A stretch of DNA of 64,000 nt from Eunapius fragilis (lineage: Eukaryota; Porifera; Demospongiae; Spongillida; Spongillidae). The translations under genes were made by a program, and so were the position numbers. Below, piece by piece: positions 34,019 to 49,000 of this stretch. The stretch covers positions 6,492,073 through 6,556,072 of the forward strand of contig OY811985.1 of assembly GCA_963681505.1 (NCBI GenBank). Reading direction: 5' to 3'. The notes under the pieces were generated by a model that did no database searches, was not told the origin of the DNA, and saw only the letters and a program-made list of their open reading frames with translations. Position 1 is the first letter of the stretch, and each line of letters starts with the position of its first letter.

Positions 34019-37000
34019 CTATGGGAAATTTTTGACTATCTTAGCATCGAGGTGTTGATGAGACATGATATATGAGCAAACCACTGCACACATGGAAGAT
34101 AGCAGTAACCACTCCTCTATCTCTTTTAAAGGCCACCCCGAGCATACCTGCTTCGGTTTGGGTTTACCAAGCGATTCAAAAGTAGGTTCCCACCCATACA
34201 TTCCTATGGGAAACCACCCATACATCACAATGGGAAATATTGACTATCTTAGCATCCAGGTGTTGATGAGACATGCAATAAGAGAAAACCACTGCACACA
34301 TGGAAGATAGCAGTAACCACTCCTCTATCTCTTTTAAATGACACCCCGAGCATACCAGCTTTGGAATGGGTTTACCAAGCGATTCAAAAGTAGGTTCCCA
34401 CCCATTCATTTCTATGGGAAATTATTGACTTTCTTAGCATCGAGGTGTTGATGAGACATGCAATATGAGCAAACCACTGCACAAATGGAAGATAGCAGTA
34501 AACACTCCTCTATCTCTATTAATTGCCACCCATAGCATACCTGCTTTGGTATGGGTTTACCAAGCGATTCAAAAGTAGGTTCCCACCCATTCATTTCTAT
34601 GGGAAATTTTTGACTATCTTAGCATCGAGGTGTTGATGAGACATGCAATATGAGCAAACCACTGCACACATGGAAGATAGCAGTAACCACTCCTCTATCT
34701 CTTTTAAATGCCACCCCGAGCATACCAGCTTCGGTTTGGGTTTACCAAGCGATTCAAAAGTAGGTTCCCACCCAAACATTCCTATGGGAAACCACCCATA
34801 CATCTCTATGGGAAATATTGACTATCTTAGCATCGAGGTGTTGATGAGACATGCAATATGAGCAAACCACTGCACACATGGAAGATAGCAGTAACCACTC
34901 CTCTATCTCTTTTAAATGACACCCCGAGCATACCAGCTTTGGAATGGGTTTACCAAGCGATTCAAAAGTAGGTTCCCACCCATTCATTTCTATGGGAAAT
35001 TATTGACTTTCTTAGCATCGAGGTGTTGATGAGACATGCAATATGAGAAAACCACTGCACACATGGAAGATAGCAGTAAACACTCCTCTATCTCTATTAA
35101 TTGCCACCCCTAGCATACCTGCTTTGGTATGGGTTTACCAAGCGATTCAAAAGTAGGTTCCCACCCATTCATTTCTATGGGAAATTTTTGACTATCTTAG
35201 CATCGAGGTGTTGATGAGACATGCAATATGAGCAAACCACTGCACACATGGAAGATAGCAGTAACCACTCCTCTATCTCTTTTAAATGCCACCCCGAGCA
35301 TACCAGCTTCGGTTTGGGTTTACCAAGCGATTCAAAAGTAGGTTCCCACCCAAACATTCCTATGGGAAACCACCCATACATCTCTATGGGAAATATTGAC
35401 TATCTTAGCATCGAGGTGTTGATGAGACATGCAATATGAGCAAACCACTGCACACATGGAAGATAGCAGTAACCACTCCTCTATCTCTTTTAAATGACAC
35501 CCCGAGCATACCAGCTTTGGAATGGGTTTACCAAGCGATTCAAAAGTAGGTTCCCACCAATTCATTTCTATGGGAAATTATTGACTTTCTTAGCATCGAG
35601 GTGTTGATGAGACATGCAATATGAGCAAACCACTGCACAAATGGAAGATAGCAGTAAACACTCCTCTATCTCTATTAAATGCCACCCCGAGCATACCTGC
35701 TTTGGTATGGGTTTACCAAGCGATTCAAAAGTAGGTTCCCACCCATTTATTTCTATGGGAAATTTTTGACTATCTTAGCATCGAGGTGTTGATGAGACAT
35801 GCAATATGAGCAAACCACTGCACACATGGAAGATAGCAGTAACCACTCCTCTATCTCTTTTAAATGCCACCCCGAGCATACCTGCTTCGGTTTGGGTTTA
35901 CCAAGCGATTCAAAAGTAGGTTCCCACCCAAACATTCCTATGGGAAACCACCCATACATCTCTATGGGAAATATTGACTATTTTAGCATCGAGGTGTTGA
36001 TGAGACATGCAATATGAGCAAACCACTGCACACATGGAAGATAGCAGTAACCACTCCTCTATCTCTTTTAAATGACACCCCGAGCATACCAGCTTTGGAA
36101 TGGGTTTACCAAGCGATTCAAAAGTAGGTTCCCACCCAAACATTCCTATGGGAAACCACCCATACATCTCTATGGGAAATATTGACTATTTTAGCATCGA
36201 GGTGTTGATGAGACATGCAATATGAGCAAACCACTGCACACATGGAAGATAGCAGTAACCACTCCTCTATCTCTTTTAAATGACACCCCGAGCATACCAG
36301 CTTTGGAATGGGTTTACCAAGCGATTCAAAAGTAGGTTCCCACCCATTCATTTCTATGGGAAATTATTGACTTTCTTAGCATCGAGGTGTTGATGAGACA
36401 TGCAATATGAGCAAACCACTGCACAAATGGAAGATAGCAGTAAACACTCCTCTATCTCTATTAAATGCCACCCCGAGCATACCTGCTTTGGTATGGGTTT
36501 ACCAAGCGATTCAAAAGTAGGTTCCCACCCATTTATTTCTATGGGAAATTTTTGACTATCTTAGCATCGAGGTGTTGATGAGACATGCAATATGAGCAAA
36601 CCACTGCACACATGGAAGATAGCAGTAACCACTCCTCTATCTCTTTTAAATGCCACCCCGAGCATACCTGCTTCGGTTTGGGTTTACCAAGCGATTCAAA
36701 AGTAGGTTCCCACCCAAACATTCCTATGGGAAACCACCCATACATCTCTATGGGAAATATTGACTATTTTAGCATCGAGGTGTTGATGAGACATGCAATA
36801 TGAGCAAACCACTGCACACATGGAAGATAGCAGTAACCACTCCTCTATCTCTTTTAAATGACACCCCGAGCATACCAGCTTTGGAATGGGTTTACCAAGC
36901 GATTCAAAAGTAGGTTCCCACCCATTCATTTCTATGGGAAATTATTGACTTTCTTAGCATCGAGGTGTTGATGAGACATGCAATATGAGCAAACCACTGC

Positions 37001-40000
37001 ACAAATGGAAGATAGCAGTAAACACTCCTCTATCTCTATTAATTGCCACCCCTAGCATACCTGCTTTGATATGGGTTTACCAAGCGATTCAAAAGTAGGT
37101 TCCCACCCATTCATTTCTATGGGAAATTTTTGACTATCTTAGCATCGAGGTGTTGATGAGACATGATATATGAGCAAACCACTGCACACATGGAAGATAG
37201 CAGTAACCACTCCTCTATCTCTTTTAAAGGCCACCCCGAGCATACCTGCTTCGGTTTGGGTTTACCAAGCGATTCAAAAGTAGGTTCCCACCCATACATT
37301 CCTATGGGAAACCACCCATACATCACAATGGGAAATATTGACTATCTTAGCATCCAGGTGTTGATGAGACATGCAATAAGAGAAAACCACTGCACACATG
37401 GAAGATAGCAGTAACCACTCCTCTATCTCTTTTAAATGACACCCTGAGCATACCAGCTTTGGAATGGGTTTACCAAGCGATTCAAAAGTAGGTTCCCACC
37501 CATTCATTTCTATGGGAAATTATTGACTTTCTTAGCATCGAGGTGTTGATGAGACATGCAATATGAGCAAACCACTGCACAAATGGAAGATAGCAGTAAA
37601 CACTCCTCTATCTCTATTAAATGCCACCCCGAGCATACCTGCTTTGGTATGGGTTTACCAAGCGATTCAAAAGTAGGTTCCCACCCATTCATTTCTATGG
37701 GAAATTTTTGACTATCTTAGCATCGAGGTGTTGATGAGACATGCAATATGAGCAAACCACTGCACACATGGAAGATAGCAGGAACCACTCCTCTATCTCT
37801 TTTAAATGCCACCCCGAGCATACCTGCTTCAGTTTGGGTTTACCAAGCGATTCAAAAGTAGGTTCCCACCCAAACATTCCTATGGGAAACCACCCATACA
37901 TCTCTATGGGAAATATTGACTATCTTAGCATCGAGGTGTTGATGAGACATGCAATAAGAGCAAACCACTGCACACATGGAAGATAGCAGTAACCACTCCT
38001 CTATCTCTTTTAAATGACACCCCGAGCATACCAGCTTTGGAATGGGTTTACCAAGCGTTTCAAAAGTAGGTTCCCACCCATTCATTTCTATGGGAAATTT
38101 TTGACTATCTTAGCATCGAGGTGTTGATGAGACATGATATATGAGCAAACCACTGCACATGAGGAAGATAGCAGTAACCACTCCTCTATCTCTTTTAAAT
38201 GCCACCCCGAGCATGCCTGCTTCGGTTTGGGTTTACCAAGCGATTCAAAAGTAGGTTCCCACCCATACATTCCTATGGGAAACCACCCATACATCTCTAT
38301 GGGAAATATTGAGTATCTTAGCATCGAGGTGTTGATGAGACATGCAATATGAGCAAACCACTGCACACATGGAAGATAGCAGTAACCACTCCTCTATCTC
38401 TTTTAAATGACACCCCGAGCATACCAGCTTTGGAATGGGTTTACCAAGCGATTCAAAAGTAGGTTCCCACCCATTCATTTTTATGGGAAATTTTTGACTT
38501 TCTTAGCATCGAGGTGTTGATGAGACATGCAATATGAGCAAACCACTGCACAAATGGAAGATAGCAGTAAACACTCCTCTATCTCTATTAAATGCCACCC
38601 CGAGCATACCTGCTTTGGTATTGGTTTACCAAGCGATTCAAAAGTAGGTTCCCACCCATTCATTTCTATGGGAAATTTTTGACAATCTTAGCATCGATGT
38701 GTTGATGAGACATGATATATGAGCAAACCACTGCACACGAGGAAGATAGCAGTAACCACTCCTCTATCTCTTTTAAATGCCACCCCGAGCATACCTGCTT
38801 CGGTTTGGGTTTACCAAGCGATTCAAAAGTAGGTTCCCACCCATACATTCCTATGGGAAACCACCCATACATCTCTATGGGAAATATTGACTATCTTAGC
38901 ATCGAGGTGTTGATGAGACTTGCAATATGAGCAAACCACTGCACACATGGAAGATAGCAGTAACCACTCCTCTATCTCTTTTAAATGACACCCCGAGCAT
39001 ACCAGCTTTGGAATGGGTTTACCAAGCGATTCAAAAGTAGGTTCCCACCCATTCATTTCTATGGGAAATTATTGACTTTCTTAGCATCGAGGTGTTGATG
39101 AGACATGCAATATGAGCAAACCACTGCACAAATGGAAGATAGCAGTAAACACTCCTCTATCTCTATTAATTGCCACCCATAGCATACCTGCTTTGGTATG
39201 GGTTTACCAAGCGATTCAAAAGTAGGTTCCCACCCATTCATTTCTATGGGAAATTTTTGACTATCTTAGCATCGAGGTGTTGATGAGACATGCAATATGA
39301 GCAAACCACTGCACACATGGAAGATAGCAGTAACCACTCCTCTATCTCTTTTAAATGCCACCCCGAGCATACCTGCTTCGGTTTGGGTTTACCAAGCGAT
39401 TCAAAAGTAGGTTCCCACCCAAACATTCCTATGGGAAACCACCCATACATCTCTATGGGAAATATTGACTATCTTAGCATCGAGGTGTTGATGAGACATG
39501 CAATATGAGCAAACCACTGCACACATGGAAGATAGCAGTAACCACTCCTCTATCTCTTTTAAATGACACCCCGAGCATACCAGCTTTGGAATGGGTTTAC
39601 CAAGCGATTCAAAAGTAGGTTCCCACCCATTCATTTCTATGGGAAATTTTTGACTATCTTAGCATCGAGGTGTTGATGAGACATGATATATGAGCAAACC
39701 ACTGCACACATGGAAGATAGCAGTAACCACTCCTCTATCTCTTTTAAAGGCCATCCCGAGCATACCTACTTCGGTTTGGGTTTACCAAGCGATTCTAAAG
39801 TAGGTTCCCACCCAAACATTCCTATGGGAAACCACCCATACATCTCTATGGGAAATAATGACTATCTTAGCATCGAGGTGTTGATGAGACATGCAATATG
39901 AGCAAACCACTGCACACATGGAAGATAGCAGTAACCACTCCGCTATCTCTTTTAAATGACACCCCGAGCATACCAGCTTTGGAATGGGTTTACCAAGCGA

Positions 40001-43000
40001 TTCAAAAGTAGGTTCCCACCCATTCATTTCTATGGGAAATTTTTGACTATCTTAGCATCGAGGTGTTGATGAGACATGATATATGAGCAAACCACTGCAC
40101 ACATGGAAGATAGCAGTAACCACTCCTCTATCTCTTTTAAAGGCCACCCCGAGCATACCTGCTTCGGTTTGGGTTTACCAAGCGATTCAAAAGTAGGTTC
40201 CCACCCATACATTCCTATGGGAAACCACCCATACATCACAATGGGAAATATTGACTATCTTAGCATCCAGGTGTTGATGAGACATGCAATAAGAGAAAAC
40301 CACTGCACACATGGAAGATAGCAGTAACCACTCCTCTATCTCTTTTAAATGACACCCCGAGCATACCAGCTTTGGAATGGGTTTACCAAGCGATTCAAAA
40401 GTAGGTTCCCACCCATTCATTTCTATGGGAAATTATTGACTTTCTTAGCATCGAGGTGTTGATGAGACATGCAATATGAGCAAACCACTGCACAAATGGA
40501 AGATAGCAGTAAACACTCCTCTATCTCTATTAATTGCCACCCATAGCATACCTGCTTTGGTATGGGTTTACCAAGCGATTCAAAAGTAGGTTCCCACCCA
40601 TTCATTTCTATGGGAAATTTTTGACTATCTTAGCATCGAGGTGTTGATGAGACATGCAATATGAGCAAACCACTGCACACATGGAAGATAGCAGTAACCA
40701 CTCCTCTATCTCTTTTAAATGCCACCCCGAGCATACCAGCTTCGGTTTGGGTTTACCAAGCGATTCAAAAGTAGGTTCCCACCCAAACATTCCTATGGGA
40801 AACCACCCATACATCTCTATGGGAAATATTGACTATCTTAGCATCGAGGTGTTGATGAGACATGCAATATGAGCAAACCACTGCACACATGGAAGATAGC
40901 AGTAACCACTCCTCTATCTCTTTTAAATGACACCCCGAGCATACCAGCTTTGGAATGGGTTTACCAAGCGATTCAAAAGTAGGTTCCCACCCATTCATTT
41001 CTATGGGAAATTATTGACTTTCTTAGCATCGAGGTGTTGATGAGACATGCAATATGAGAAAACCACTGCACACATGGAAGATAGCAGTAAACACTCCTCT
41101 ATCTCTATTAATTGCCACCCCTAGCATACCTGCTTTGGTATGGGTTTACCAAGCGATTCAAAAGTAGGTTCCCACCCATTCATTTCTATGGGAAATTTTT
41201 GACTATCTTAGCATCGAGGTGTTGATGAGACATGCAATATGAGCAAACCACTGCACACATGGAAGATAGCAGTAACCACTCCTCTATCTCTTTTAAATGC
41301 CACCCCGAGCATACCAGCTTCGGTTTGGGTTTACCAAGCGATTCAAAAGTAGGTTCCCACCCAAACATTCCTATGGGAAACCACCCATACATCTCTATGG
41401 GAAATATTGACTATCTTAGCATCGAGGTGTTGATGAGACATGCAATATGAGCAAACCACTGCACACATGGAAGATAGCAGTAACCACTCCTCTATCTCTT
41501 TTAAATGACACCCCGAGCATACCAGCTTTGGAATGGGTTTACCAAGCGATTCAAAAGTAGGTTCCCACCAATTCATTTCTATGGGAAATTATTGACTTTC
41601 TTAGCATCGAGGTGTTGATGAGACATGCAATATGAGCAAACCACTGCACAAATGGAAGATAGCAGTAAACACTCCTCTATCTCTATTAAATGCCACCCCG
41701 AGCATACCTGCTTTGGTATGGGTTTACCAAGCGATTCAAAAGTAGGTTCCCACCCATTTATTTCTATGGGAAATTTTTGACTATCTTAGCATCGAGGTGT
41801 TGATGAGACATGCAATATGAGCAAACCACTGCACACATGGAAGATAGCAGTAACCACTCCTCTATCTCTTTTAAATGCCACCCCGAGCATACCTGCTTCG
41901 GTTTGGGTTTACCAAGCGATTCAAAAGTAGGTTCCCACCCAAACATTCCTATGGGAAACCACCCATACATCTCTATGGGAAATATTGACTATTTTAGCAT
42001 CGAGGTGTTGATGAGACATGCAATATGAGCAAACCACTGCACACATGGAAGATAGCAGTAACCACTCCTCTATCTCTTTTAAATGACACCCCGAGCATAC
42101 CAGCTTTGGAATGGGTTTACCAAGCGATTCAAAAGTAGGTTCCCACCCAAACATTCCTATGGGAAACCACCCATACATCTCTATGGGAAATATTGACTAT
42201 TTTAGCATCGAGGTGTTGATGAGACATGCAATATGAGCAAACCACTGCACACATGGAAGATAGCAGTAACCACTCCTCTATCTCTTTTAAATGACACCCC
42301 GAGCATACCAGCTTTGGAATGGGTTTACCAAGCGATTCAAAAGTAGGTTCCCACCCATTCATTTCTATGGGAAATTATTGACTTTCTTAGCATCGAGGTG
42401 TTGATGAGACATGCAATATGAGCAAACCACTGCACAAATGGAAGATAGCAGTAAACACTCCTCTATCTCTATTAAATGCCACCCCGAGCATACCTGCTTT
42501 GGTATGGGTTTACCAAGCGATTCAAAAGTAGGTTCCCACCCATTTATTTCTATGGGAAATTTTTGACTATCTTAGCATCGAGGTGTTGATGAGACATGCA
42601 ATATGAGCAAACCACTGCACACATGGAAGATAGCAGTAACCACTCCTCTATCTCTTTTAAATGCCACCCCGAGCATACCTGCTTCGGTTTGGGTTTACCA
42701 AGCGATTCAAAAGTAGGTTCCCACCCAAACATTCCTATGGGAAACCACCCATACATCTCTATGGGAAATATTGACTATTTTAGCATCGAGGTGTTGATGA
42801 GACATGCAATATGAGCAAACCACTGCACACATGGAAGATAGCAGTAACCACTCCTCTATCTCTTTTAAATGACACCCCGAGCATACCAGCTTTGGAATGG
42901 GTTTACCAAGCGATTCAAAAGTAGGTTCCCACCCATTCATTTCTATGGGAAATTATTGACTTTCTTAGCATCGAGGTGTTGATGAGACATGCAATATGAG

Positions 43001-46000
43001 CAAACCACTGCACAAATGGAAGATAGCAGTAAACACTCCTCTATCTCTATTAATTGCCACCCCTAGCATACCTGCTTTGATATGGGTTTACCAAGCGATT
43101 CAAAAGTAGGTTCCCACCCATTCATTTCTATGGGAAATTTTTGACTATCTTAGCATCGAGGTGTTGATGAGACATGATATATGAGCAAACCACTGCACAC
43201 ATGGAAGATAGCAGTAACCACTCCTCTATCTCTTTTAAAGGCCACCCCGAGCATACCTGCTTCGGTTTGGGTTTACCAAGCGATTCAAAAGTAGGTTCCC
43301 ACCCATACATTCCTATGGGAAACCACCCATACATCACAATGGGAAATATTGACTATCTTAGCATCCAGGTGTTGATGAGACATGCAATAAGAGAAAACCA
43401 CTGCACACATGGAAGATAGCAGTAACCACTCCTCTATCTCTTTTAAATGACACCCTGAGCATACCAGCTTTGGAATGGGTTTACCAAGCGATTCAAAAGT
43501 AGGTTCCCACCCATTCATTTCTATGGGAAATTATTGACTTTCTTAGCATCGAGGTGTTGATGAGACATGCAATATGAGCAAACCACTGCACAAATGGAAG
43601 ATAGCAGTAAACACTCCTCTATCTCTATTAAATGCCACCCCGAGCATACCTGCTTTGGTATGGGTTTACCAAGCGATTCAAAAGTAGGTTCCCACCCATT
43701 CATTTCTATGGGAAATTTTTGACTATCTTAGCATCGAGGTGTTGATGAGACATGCAATATGAGCAAACCACTGCACACATGGAAGATAGCAGGAACCACT
43801 CCTCTATCTCTTTTAAATGCCACCCCGAGCATACCTGCTTCAGTTTGGGTTTACCAAGCGATTCAAAAGTAGGTTCCCACCCAAACATTCCTATGGGAAA
43901 CCACCCATACATCTCTATGGGAAATATTGACTATCTTAGCATCGAGGTGTTGATGAGACATGCAATAAGAGCAAACCACTGCACACATGGAAGATAGCAG
44001 TAACCACTCCTCTATCTCTTTTAAATGACACCCCGAGCATACCAGCTTTGGAATGGGTTTACCAAGCGTTTCAAAAGTAGGTTCCCACCCATTCATTTCT
44101 ATGGGAAATTTTTGACTATCTTAGCATCGAGGTGTTGATGAGACATGATATATGAGCAAACCACTGCACATGAGGAAGATAGCAGTAACCACTCCTCTAT
44201 CTCTTTTAAATGCCACCCCGAGCATGCCTGCTTCGGTTTGGGTTTACCAAGCGATTCAAAAGTAGGTTCCCACCCATACATTCCTATGGGAAACCACCCA
44301 TACATCTCTATGGGAAATATTGAGTATCTTAGCATCGAGGTGTTGATGAGACATGCAATATGAGCAAACCACTGCACACATGGAAGATAGCAGTAACCAC
44401 TCCTCTATCTCTTTTAAATGACACCCCGAGCATACCAGCTTTGGAATGGGTTTACCAAGCGATTCAAAAGTAGGTTCCCACCCATTCATTTTTATGGGAA
44501 ATTTTTGACTTTCTTAGCATCGAGGTGTTGATGAGACATGCAATATGAGCAAACCACTGCACAAATGGAAGATAGCAGTAAACACTCCTCTATCTCTATT
44601 AAATGCCACCCCGAGCATACCTGCTTTGGTATTGGTTTACCAAGCGATTCAAAAGTAGGTTCCCACCCATTCATTTCTATGGGAAATTTTTGACAATCTT
44701 AGCATCGATGTGTTGATGAGACATGATATATGAGCAAACCACTGCACACGAGGAAGATAGCAGTAACCACTCCTCTATCTCTTTTAAATGCCACCCCGAG
44801 CATACCTGCTTCGGTTTGGGTTTACCAAGCGATTCAAAAGTAGGTTCCCACCCATACATTCCTATGGGAAACCACCCATACATCTCTATGGGAAATATTG
44901 ACTATCTTAGCATCGAGGTGTTGATGAGACTTGCAATATGAGCAAACCACTGCACACATGGAAGATAGCAGTAACCACTCCTCTATCTCTTTTAAATGAC
45001 ACCCCGAGCATACCAGCTTTGGAATGGGTTTACCAAGCGATTCAAAAGTAGGTTCCCACCCATTCATTTCTATGGGAAATTATTGACTTTCTTAGCATCG
45101 AGGTGTTGATGAGACATGCAATATGAGCAAACCACTGCACAAATGGAAGATAGCAGTAAACACTCCTCTATCTCTATTAATTGCCACCCATAGCATACCT
45201 GCTTTGGTATGGGTTTACCAAGCGATTCAAAAGTAGGTTCCCACCCATTCATTTCTATGGGAAATTTTTGACTATCTTAGCATCGAGGTGTTGATGAGAC
45301 ATGCAATATGAGCAAACCACTGCACACATGGAAGATAGCAGTAACCACTCCTCTATCTCTTTTAAATGCCACCCCGAGCATACCTGCTTCGGTTTGGGTT
45401 TACCAAGCGATTCAAAAGTAGGTTCCCACCCAAACATTCCTATGGGAAACCACCCATACATCTCTATGGGAAATATTGACTATCTTAGCATCGAGGTGTT
45501 GATGAGACATGCAATATGAGCAAACCACTGCACACATGGAAGATAGCAGTAACCACTCCTCTATCTCTTTTAAATGACACCCCGAGCATACCAGCTTTGG
45601 AATGGGTTTACCAAGCGATTCAAAAGTAGGTTCCCACCCATTCATTTCTATGGGAAATTTTTGACTATCTTAGCATCGAGGTGTTGATGAGACATGATAT
45701 ATGAGCAAACCACTGCACACATGGAAGATAGCAGTAACCACTCCTCTATCTCTTTTAAAGGCCATCCCGAGCATACCTACTTCGGTTTGGGTTTACCAAG
45801 CGATTCTAAAGTAGGTTCCCACCCAAACATTCCTATGGGAAACCACCCATACATCTCTATGGGAAATAATGACTATCTTAGCATCGAGGTGTTGATGAGA
45901 CATGCAATATGAGCAAACCACTGCACACATGGAAGATAGCAGTAACCACTCCGCTATCTCTTTTAAATGACACCCCGAGCATACCAGCTTTGGAATGGAT

Positions 46001-46040
46001 TTAACAAGCGATTCAAAAGTAGGTTCCCACCCATTCATTT
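34019..46040 (+). repeat. Tandem duplication of a 6011-bp higher-order block
   Basis: The 34019-40029 block recurs as 40030-46040. Shared rare variants at the exact 6011-bp offset include gctttgatatggg (about 37068 and 43079), acaccctgagc (about 37441 and 43452), agcgtttcaaaag (38056 and 44067), gagacttgcaat (38916 and 44927) and the ccatcccgag/attctaaag pair (39752 and 45763). 6011 equals seven 578-bp units plus five 393-bp units. A third partial copy follows at 46041-47797. Confidence 0.9.
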
Positions 46041-49000
46041 CTATGGGAAATTTTTGACTATCTTAGCATCGAGGTGTTGATGAGACATGCAATATGAGCA
46101 AACCACTGCACACATGGAAGATAGCAGGAACCACTCCTCTATCTCTTTTAAATGCCACCCCGAGCATACCTGCTTCAGTTTGGGTTTACCAAGCGATTCA
46201 AAAGTAGGTTCCCACCCAAACATTCCTATGGGAAACCACCCATACATCTCTATGGGAAATATTGACTATCTTAGCATCGAGGTGTTGATGAGACATGCAA
46301 TAAGAGCAAACCACTGCACACATGGAAGATAGCAGTAACCACTCCTCTATCTCTTTTAAATGACACCCCGAGCATACCAGCTTTGGAATGGGTTTACCAA
46401 GCGTTTCAAAAGTAGGTTCCCACCCATTCATTTCTATGGGAAATTTTTGACTATCTTAGCATCGAGGTGTTGATGAGACATGATATATGAGCAAACCACT
46501 GCACATGAGGAAGATAGCAGTAACCACTCCTCTATCTCTTTTAAATGCCACCCCGAGCATGCCTGCTTCGGTTTGGGTTTACCAAGCGATTCAAAAGTAG
46601 GTTCCCACCCATACATTCCTATGGGAAACCACCCATACATCTCTATGGGAAATATTGAGTATCTTAGCATCGAGGTGTTGATGAGACATGCAATATGAGC
46701 AAACCACTGCACACATGGAAGATAGCAGTAACCACTCCTCTATCTCTTTTAAATGACACCCCGAGCATACCAGCTTTGGAATGGGTTTACCAAGCGATTC
46801 AAAAGTAGGTTCCCACCCATTCATTTCTATGGGAAATTATTGACTTTCTTAGCATCGAGGTGTTGATGAGACATGCAATATGAGCAAACCACTGCACAAA
46901 TGGAAGATAGCAGTAAACACTCCTCTATCTCTATTAATTGCAACCCATAGCATACCTGCTTTGGTATGGGTTTACCAAGCGATTCAAAAGTAGGTTCCCA
47001 CCCATTCATTTCTATGGGAAATTTTTGACTATCTTAGCATCGAGGTGTTGATGAGACATGCAATATGAGCAAACCACTGCACACATGGAAGATAGCAGTA
47101 ACCACTCCTCTATCTCTTTTAAATGCCACCCCGAGCATACCTGCTTCGGTTTGGGTTTACCAAGCGATTCAAAAGTAGGTTCCCACCCAAACATTCCTAT
47201 GGGAAACCACCCATACATCTCTATGGGAAATATTGACTATCTTAGCATCGAGGTGTTGATGAGACATGCAATATGAGCAAACCACTGCACACATGGAAGA
47301 TAGCAGTAACCACTCCTCTATCTCTTTTAAATGACACCCCGAGCATACCAGCTTTGGAATGGGTTTACCAAGCGATTCAAAAGTAGGTTCCCACCCATTC
47401 ATTTCTATGGGAAATTTTTGACTATCTTAGCATCGAGGTGTTGATGAGACATGATATATGAGCAAACCACTGCACACATGGAAGATAGCAGTAACCACTC
47501 CTCTATCTCTTTTAAAGGCCATCCCGAGCATACCTACTTCGGTTTGGGTTTACCAAGCGATTCTAAAGTAGGTTCCCACCCAAACATTCCTATGGGAAAC
47601 CACCCATACATCTCTATGGGAAATAATGACTATCTTAGCATCGAGGTGTTGATGAGACATGCAATATGAGCAAACCACTGCACACATGGAAGATAGCAGT
47701 AACCACTCCGCTATCTCTTTTAAATGACACCCCGAGCATACCAGCTTTGGAATGGATTTACCAAGCGATTCAAAAGTAGGTTCCCACCCATTCATTTCTA
47801 TGGGAAATTTTTGACTATCTTAGCATCGAGGTGTTGATGAGACATGATATATGAGCAAACCACTGCACACATGGAAGATAGCAGTAACCACTCCTCTATC
47901 TCTTTTAAAGGCCACCCCGAGCATACCTGCTTCGGTTTGGGTTTACCAAGCGATTCAAAAGTAGGTTCCCACCCATACATTCCTATGGGAAACCACCCAT
48001 ACATCACAATGGGAAATATTGACTATCTTAGCATCGAGGTGTTGATGAGACATGCAATAAGAGCAAACCACTGCACACATGGAAGATAGCAGTAACCACT
48101 CCTCTATCTCTTTTAAATGACACCCCGAGCATACCAGCTTTGGAATGGGTTTACCAAGCGATTCAAAAGTAGGTTCCCACCCATTCATTTCTATGGGAAA
48201 TTATTGACTTTCTTAGCATCGAGGTGTTGATGAGACATGCAATATGAGCAAACCACTGCACAAATGGAAGATAGCAGTAAACACTCCTCTATCTCTATTA
48301 AATGCCACCCCGAGCATACCTGCTTTGGTATGGGTTTACCAAGCGATTCAAAAGTAGGTTCCCACCCATTCATTTCTATGGGAAATTTTTGACTATCTTA
48401 GCATCGAGGTGTTGATGAGACATGCAATATGAGCAAACCACTGCACACATGGAAGATCGCAGTAACCACTCCTCTATCTCTTTTAAATGCCACCCCGAGC
48501 ATACCTGCTTCGGTTTGGGTTTACCAAGCGATTCAAAAGTAGGTTCCCACCCAAACATTCCTATGGGAAACCACCCATACATCTCTATGGGAAATATTGA
48601 CTATCTTAGCATCGAGGTGTTGATGAGACATGCAATAAGAGCAAACCACTGCACACATGGAAGATAGCAGTAACCACTCCTCTATCTCTTTTAAATGACA
48701 CCCCGAGCATACCAGCTTTGGAATGGGTTTACCAAGCGATTCAAAAGTAGGTTCCCACCCATTCATTTCTATGGGAAATTTTTGACTATTTTAGCATCGA
48801 GGTGGTGATGAGACATGATATATGAGCAAACCACTGCACATGAGGAAGATAGCAGTAACCACTCCTCTATCTCTTTTAAATGCCACCCCGAGCATACCTG
48901 CTTCGGTTTGGGTTTACCAAGCGATTCAAAAGTAGGTTCCCACCCATACATTCCTATGGGAAACCACCCATACATCTCTATGGGAAATATTGAGTATCTT

